Source: Sipunculus nudus (lineage: Eukaryota; Annelida; Sipuncula; Golfingiida; Sipunculidae). Taken from it: a stretch of 64,000 nt of DNA. Shown here piece by piece: positions 60,151 to 64,000 of this stretch; the stretch's first letter is position 1; each line of letters begins with the position of its first letter. The position numbers were made by a program, and so were the translations under genes. The notes below the pieces were generated by a model, which was given only the letters and a program-made list of their open reading frames with translations, had not been told where the DNA came from and did not search any database. The stretch is taken from contig CM049306.1 in the NCBI GenBank assembly GCA_026874595.1, positions 78,640,142 to 78,704,141 of the forward strand, read 5' to 3'.

Positions 60151-60949
60151 AATGAATGGTTATTATAAAGTAATAAAGGGAGGGTACCGGAATATATAGT
60201 AAAATATATATTAAAATATATATATTTTCTACTCATATATCACTGATTTTGAATGAATCTTAAGGCCTCTTCCAAAAAAGGTTTCTTACAGAGGCACTTT
60301 TTCAGAAATCAGTGCGGGCGAGCAAATTTATAAAAAAAATTCTTGTTTTAAAAACGTAATGTGATCTCAATGCATTGGCAAAAAACAGTATAGAAATTGT
60401 GACTTTGCAATTTGAACAATTTAGCAACATTTGACCTGTGACTTTGGATAGGATGCTTTTGGATTCCTGATAAAAAGTTTAAGCCACCTCTCACGTACAA
60501 CACAAGGAAGAACAGCATAAGAAAAGCCTGTGCAAACAATCGGTCTCAAGTAACTTACCTAGTTTTTGCGCATATGTACAGCCTGTATATAGATTGATTG
60601 GGAAAAATAGAATGTACAAAAAATTATAGGCATCATTGATACATAGTAGCAGGAGCGAAATTTCCTGTTGCCAGGGGGGGGGGGGGGCGCTTCCAATCCA
60701 GCCAATCACACACATACACACACTTTCTATATATAAATAATGTCATCTGTGGTGGATCCAGAATCCAAGGGGGGAGGAGGGAGGGGCCCGTATATAGATT
60801 ATAGAGCCACTAAGTTCGTAGGCCTACATGCTCAGACGTTTTGCAGTCGTGAGCCCCCTATACTAAAATCCTGCGCACGCCGTTTATTGCACACTTTCGG
60901 AACCGCGAGTCTGTTTTCTCCGTAGGCGTGGACCCCAGGCAATTCACAG
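60151..60949. other. Nongenic region before transposase fragment
   Basis: No gene recognised. Poly-G runs at about 60676-60687 and 60770-60785; 'gtggtggatccagaatccaa' at 60750 resembles a hAT-type MITE end. Confidence 0.4.
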
Positions 60950-61125
60950 CAGACAAGCGCCCCCTGTTGATCACTGGCAAGAGCAAAACGCCTCGATGTT
61001 TCCGAGGTGTTTCCCAGTTACCCTTGCCGTATTCCAACAATAAAAGTGCCTGGATGACAAGCGATCTGTTCCGAGGCTGGCTACATGATTTAAACAGAGA
61101 CATGGCAAGACAAGACCGCAAGATC
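60950..61125 (+). pseudogene. Tigger/pogo-like transposase fragment
   Basis: Encodes KRPLLITGKSKTPRCFRGVS and NKSAWMTSDLFRGWLHDLNR, nearly the same as the copy at 62.94-63.12 kb. The 5' part is missing. The 3' part is cut at 61125/61126 by cagggggcgtagcc-like DNA (cagggGCGTAGCCAGG), the start of a hAT-type element. Dead fragment. Confidence 0.8.
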
Positions 61126-61240
61126 CAGGGGCGTAGCCAGGATTGAGGGAGGGGAGGGAGCCATAATCAGTAGCGGATCCAGAAATTCGAGAACGGGGGG
61201 GGGGGGGGGGGGATATGTATGGGTATTATGAAAATTAAGT
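61126..61240 (+). mobile_element. hAT-type MITE end(s), incomplete
   Basis: CAGGGGCGTAGCCAGGATTG begins exactly where the transposase homology stops (candidate 8-bp duplication GCAAGATC at 61118-61125). A second similar end, cagtagcggatccagaaatt, lies at 61166. The matching right end and the second copy of the duplication were not found, so the extent is uncertain. Confidence 0.5.
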
Positions 61241-61607
61241 GTTATATATGTGTGTGTTTGTATATGTATATATATTGTTATTATTATGACTATACGTTAT
61301 ATATTTTAGTGTATGAAAATATAGATTTTTTTTTTTATTTTCAGTTATGAAGCATGGTTTTATTAACGGGGCCGAATCACGTATCTGACCTGAATAAAGG
61401 TAATCCCTTGGAGCTTTTATAAAAATGGGAAAGATAACGTGGATATCACCGTACACAGGCAGCTTGTTTTGTTTATATCAACGTGTTCATAATATGTGGG
61501 TGCGCTACAAGGGCATCTGGCAGCAAGGCAGATAAGCCAGAACTTTGCAAATTACCTTTTGCAACAAGTCACCTTATTACCTCCACATATATGCAACCTA
61601 CCACCCA

Positions 61608-62192
61608 AAGCCCAAAACACATTGACGCGCGCGTCACGCGCGCGTCACGCGCGCGTCAAGCGGCACGCGTCAAGCGTCAAATCTGGAAAAAGTCGCTCCA
61701 CTCTTTATCAATGACAAAACGGACTAACGCGTGCATCACGCGCGCGTCAGGCGTCAGCTATCACTCCTGGAGCGATTTTTGACGCGTAACGCGCGCTTGC
61801 CGCGTGGGGATTCCTGATAATGACATATCTAAAGAGAGGGTTTTCCTCCCAAGTACTCGCATTCTATATTAACCTGAAGGTTAAACTATAATTATTTATT
61901 TGTATCTGGATAGATATCAAAGCAACACAAATATGTATATATCGTTAAGCATAGTGATTGAGTTCTGTCATTTTAAACATATTTGTAATATAAAAAATAA
62001 CGTATACATATTTTTATACAATTAAACCAATGCTGATTATCAAAATTACTATTTTTACAAAGATAAACAAAAAATACAATAGGTGATTAGTTAAAACCAT
62101 CCAATCAGACGCGTGTCGTGCGCATTGTAGCCGCGTTAGTGTGTTTTGAATTTGTCGCGAGCCGCACGCGCGTTTAGTGTGTTTTGGGCTTA
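61608..62192. mobile_element. CG-rich TIR element (unclassified MITE)
   Basis: The left end AAGCCCAAAACACATTGACG mirrors the right end (cgtttagtgtgttttgggctt, 62171-62191). Inside the left end is an array of (ca)cgcgcgcgt(ca) palindromic units (61624-61680), with more at about 61727-61800 and near the right end (62108-62173). The interior is AT-rich. No target duplication could be settled. The CG-rich palindromes stand out against the AT-rich surroundings. Confidence 0.6.
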
Positions 62193-62537
62193 AGGTTACA
62201 TGCTTTCCCGTTTGTCAACATTGCTGTATTTACAAACACATTGTTGATAAACAAATTCATACATCCTTCATTAAATTTTCAGAACCAAAATACCCTCAGA
62301 TTATTTTTATGTACACAGTGGAAGCCAGATTCCCATAAATTCTTTTTTTTTTGAAAATGTAGATGAATGTGCATCTTTAAGGTTAATTACAGGTATACAT
62401 GGGGAGGGTACGGAAGGGGTAGGCCTATACCCCCCCCCCCCCCCTCCCATTTTGGGATTTTTTTTTCGAATATGCAATGTAAAGAGGACATTTTGAGGCA
62501 TTTTCGAGCCATTTTGGTACAGCCGCAGATGTTGAGA

Positions 62538-63395
62538 CAGCATTATACACGTGGTTTGCCGACGCCCGCCCCAGAGACTATCCCATCTTAACTGCGATAT
62601 TGGAGGAGAAAGCAAACCAACTTGCTCTCAAGCTTGGCCGTACGGACCTCAAAGCAACGAATGGTTTGATCTGCCGATGGAAAGAGCGTTATGACGTCAA
62701 GTTAAAAAAAGCCCACGGAGAAAAAAGCGACGCTGATGCCCCAGCGGCAGACACCTGGTCAACAACAATACTGCCCGAACTACTAGAGTCATTCCACCCA
62801 AAGGATGTGTATAACGCTCACGAGACAGGGATTTTCTTTCGTGCACTACCAGATGGACTTTGGCCTTAGCGACTGAAAAACTATGAGGAAGTAAAAGATC
62901 CAAGGAACGCCTTGGTTTTGGTCTCTACAAACATGGATGGCAGCGACAAGCGCCCCCTGTTGATCATTGGCAAGAGCAAAATGCCGCGGTGTTTCCGAGG
63001 TGTTTCCCAGTTACCGTATTTCAACAATAAAAGTGCCTGGATGACAAGCGATCTGTTCCGAGGCTGGCTACATGATTTAAACAGAGACATGGCAAGACAA
63101 GACCGCAAGATCGCCCTAGCGCTTGATAACTGTGCAGCGCCCATCCGAAGGATGACGCTAACGATCTGACACGCGCGCGGCTTTTATACCTGCCACCAAA
63201 CACTACTTCGGTCATCCAGCCATATGACATTGGCATAATTCGAAACCTCAAGTGTCTGTATTGTTGGAAAGTTGTGTCGCGTATGGTCAGTGGCGTCAAT
63301 TTTTCTTTCAAAGTGGGGGATGACTGTGTATATTAATATACACACACACACACACATATATACCTTTTTCAGCGTCTCTGAGTGACATATTCAAC

Positions 63396-63427
<32 letters not shown>

Positions 63428-64000
63428 AATATATATTTATATATATATATATATATATATACTTATTCATATTTCAAATAAGTATAATATTTTAATAGAA
63501 AATAAGTTATTTTGTAATTCAAAGCAAGGTTTAGATATAACATTTTTTAGTTAATGGATCCAAAGTCTTTAATTCTATTTATTAATATTTTTCATTGAAA
63601 TATAATAATATTATTCTCTGAAAAGTGGGGGGGGGGGGGGGTGATTACATTGGCCATCCCCCCTTGTCCAAAAGTGGGGGGTATATATACCCCACCAATC
63701 CCCCCCACCCCCCTAATATTGACGCCCGTGCGTATGGTAGCACACATCGATTACTCTGAACAGGAATGTTCTGTCACTGAACTGGCGCGCTCGTTCACAG
63801 TACTTGACGCAATGCACATGCTCAAGGCTGCCTGGGACGAAGTAAAATAGATAAGCATTGTCAACTGTTTCGCTATAGCAGGATTTATTGCGCCTTCGGG
63901 GGTAAATATCGCAACGGACGGCATTACCGATAGGGAACAAGCACCAGACGGGATGACAGCTCAATACATATTTTGTCATTGACACACAACTAGAGTGCCA
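62538..64000 (+). pseudogene. Tigger/pogo-like DDE transposase, broken and split by a MITE
   Basis: Reading along the strand: DVETALYTWFADARPRDYP and ATNGLICRWKERYDV (CENP-B-type helix-turn-helix); VYNAHETGIFFRALPDG, where the first catalytic Asp (usually N-x-DE) is His; a stop after LWP; ALVLVSTNMDGSDKRPLLII; WMTSDLFRGWLHDLNRDMAR; LDNCAAP with the second Asp; a frameshift into RLLYLPPNTTSVIQPYDIGI; the MITE; then TVLDAMHMLKAAWDEVK, a stop, and ISIVNCFAIAGF. It runs off the right edge. Stops, a frameshift and a lost catalytic residue make it inactive. Confidence 0.88.
63288..63730. mobile_element. hAT-type MITE nested in the transposase
   Basis: 443 bp with terminal inverted repeats CAGTGGCGTCAAT and ATTGACGCCCGTG (11 of 13 match as inverted repeats), flanked by perfect 8-bp duplications CGTATGGT (63280-63287 and 63731-63738). 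Removing the element and one duplication restores the transposase reading S-R-M-V-A-H-I-D. The 8-bp duplication and CAG-type ends fit the hAT superfamily. The interior holds (CA)n, (TA)n and poly-G and has no gene. Confidence 0.9.

Overview
The window is eukaryotic, most likely from an animal and probably a bivalve mollusc. The evidence is GT-AG introns inside one gene, low coding density, AT-rich sequence, thousands of bases of tandem satellite, a tRNA-derived SINE, a LINE remnant, a pogo/Tigger transposase relic, and hAT-like and Mutator-like MITEs. The bivalve call is my inference from the style of the dispersed repeats; no sequence here proves the species.

Only one convincing host gene is present, on the minus strand between about 44.1 and 26.4 kb. 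Two giant open exons (5.7 and 7.5 kb) and two small 3' exons join in frame through GT-AG introns into one protein of about 4551 residues. It is a hybrid non-ribosomal peptide synthetase / polyketide synthase with the order A-T, C-A-T, C-A-T, KS-AT-(beta-lactamase-like domain)-T, then a fused SyrP/TauD-type Fe(II)/2-oxoglutarate dioxygenase. It loads three monomers, extends once with what looks like malonate, keeps the beta-keto group, and probably hydroxylates a bound intermediate. No thioesterase or reductase follows. The beta-lactamase-like insert has lost its SxxK and YxN catalytic residues, and the first A domain lacks the Asp that normally binds the alpha-amino group. This megasynthase is the strongest candidate for an undescribed system.

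Layout: 0-5.3 kb, nongenic with degenerate repeats, a 260-bp fold-back element and a hairpin. 5.3-7.6 kb, a 1165-bp tandem duplication. 7.6-15.4 kb, a ~221-bp satellite flanked by longer (CT)n/poly-G variants. 15.4-17.3 kb, AT-rich and featureless. 17.3-25.7 kb, a ~145-bp satellite with higher-order repeats. 26.3-44.2 kb, the megasynthase gene; its last intron carries a copy of a dispersed composite repeat. 44.2-46.1 kb, upstream flank with related palindromes. 46.1-51.2 kb, SINE, (AT)n, LINE relic and a Mutator-type MITE. 51.2-54.5 kb, nothing clear. 54.5-60.2 kb, a large composite repeat with internal 180-bp and 330-bp tandem blocks. 60.7-64 kb, two broken Tigger-like transposase copies, one split by a hAT-type MITE with a clear 8-bp target duplication.

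Exon joins and domain calls were made by hand from the sequence. They have not been tested with transcripts, profile searches or alignments.
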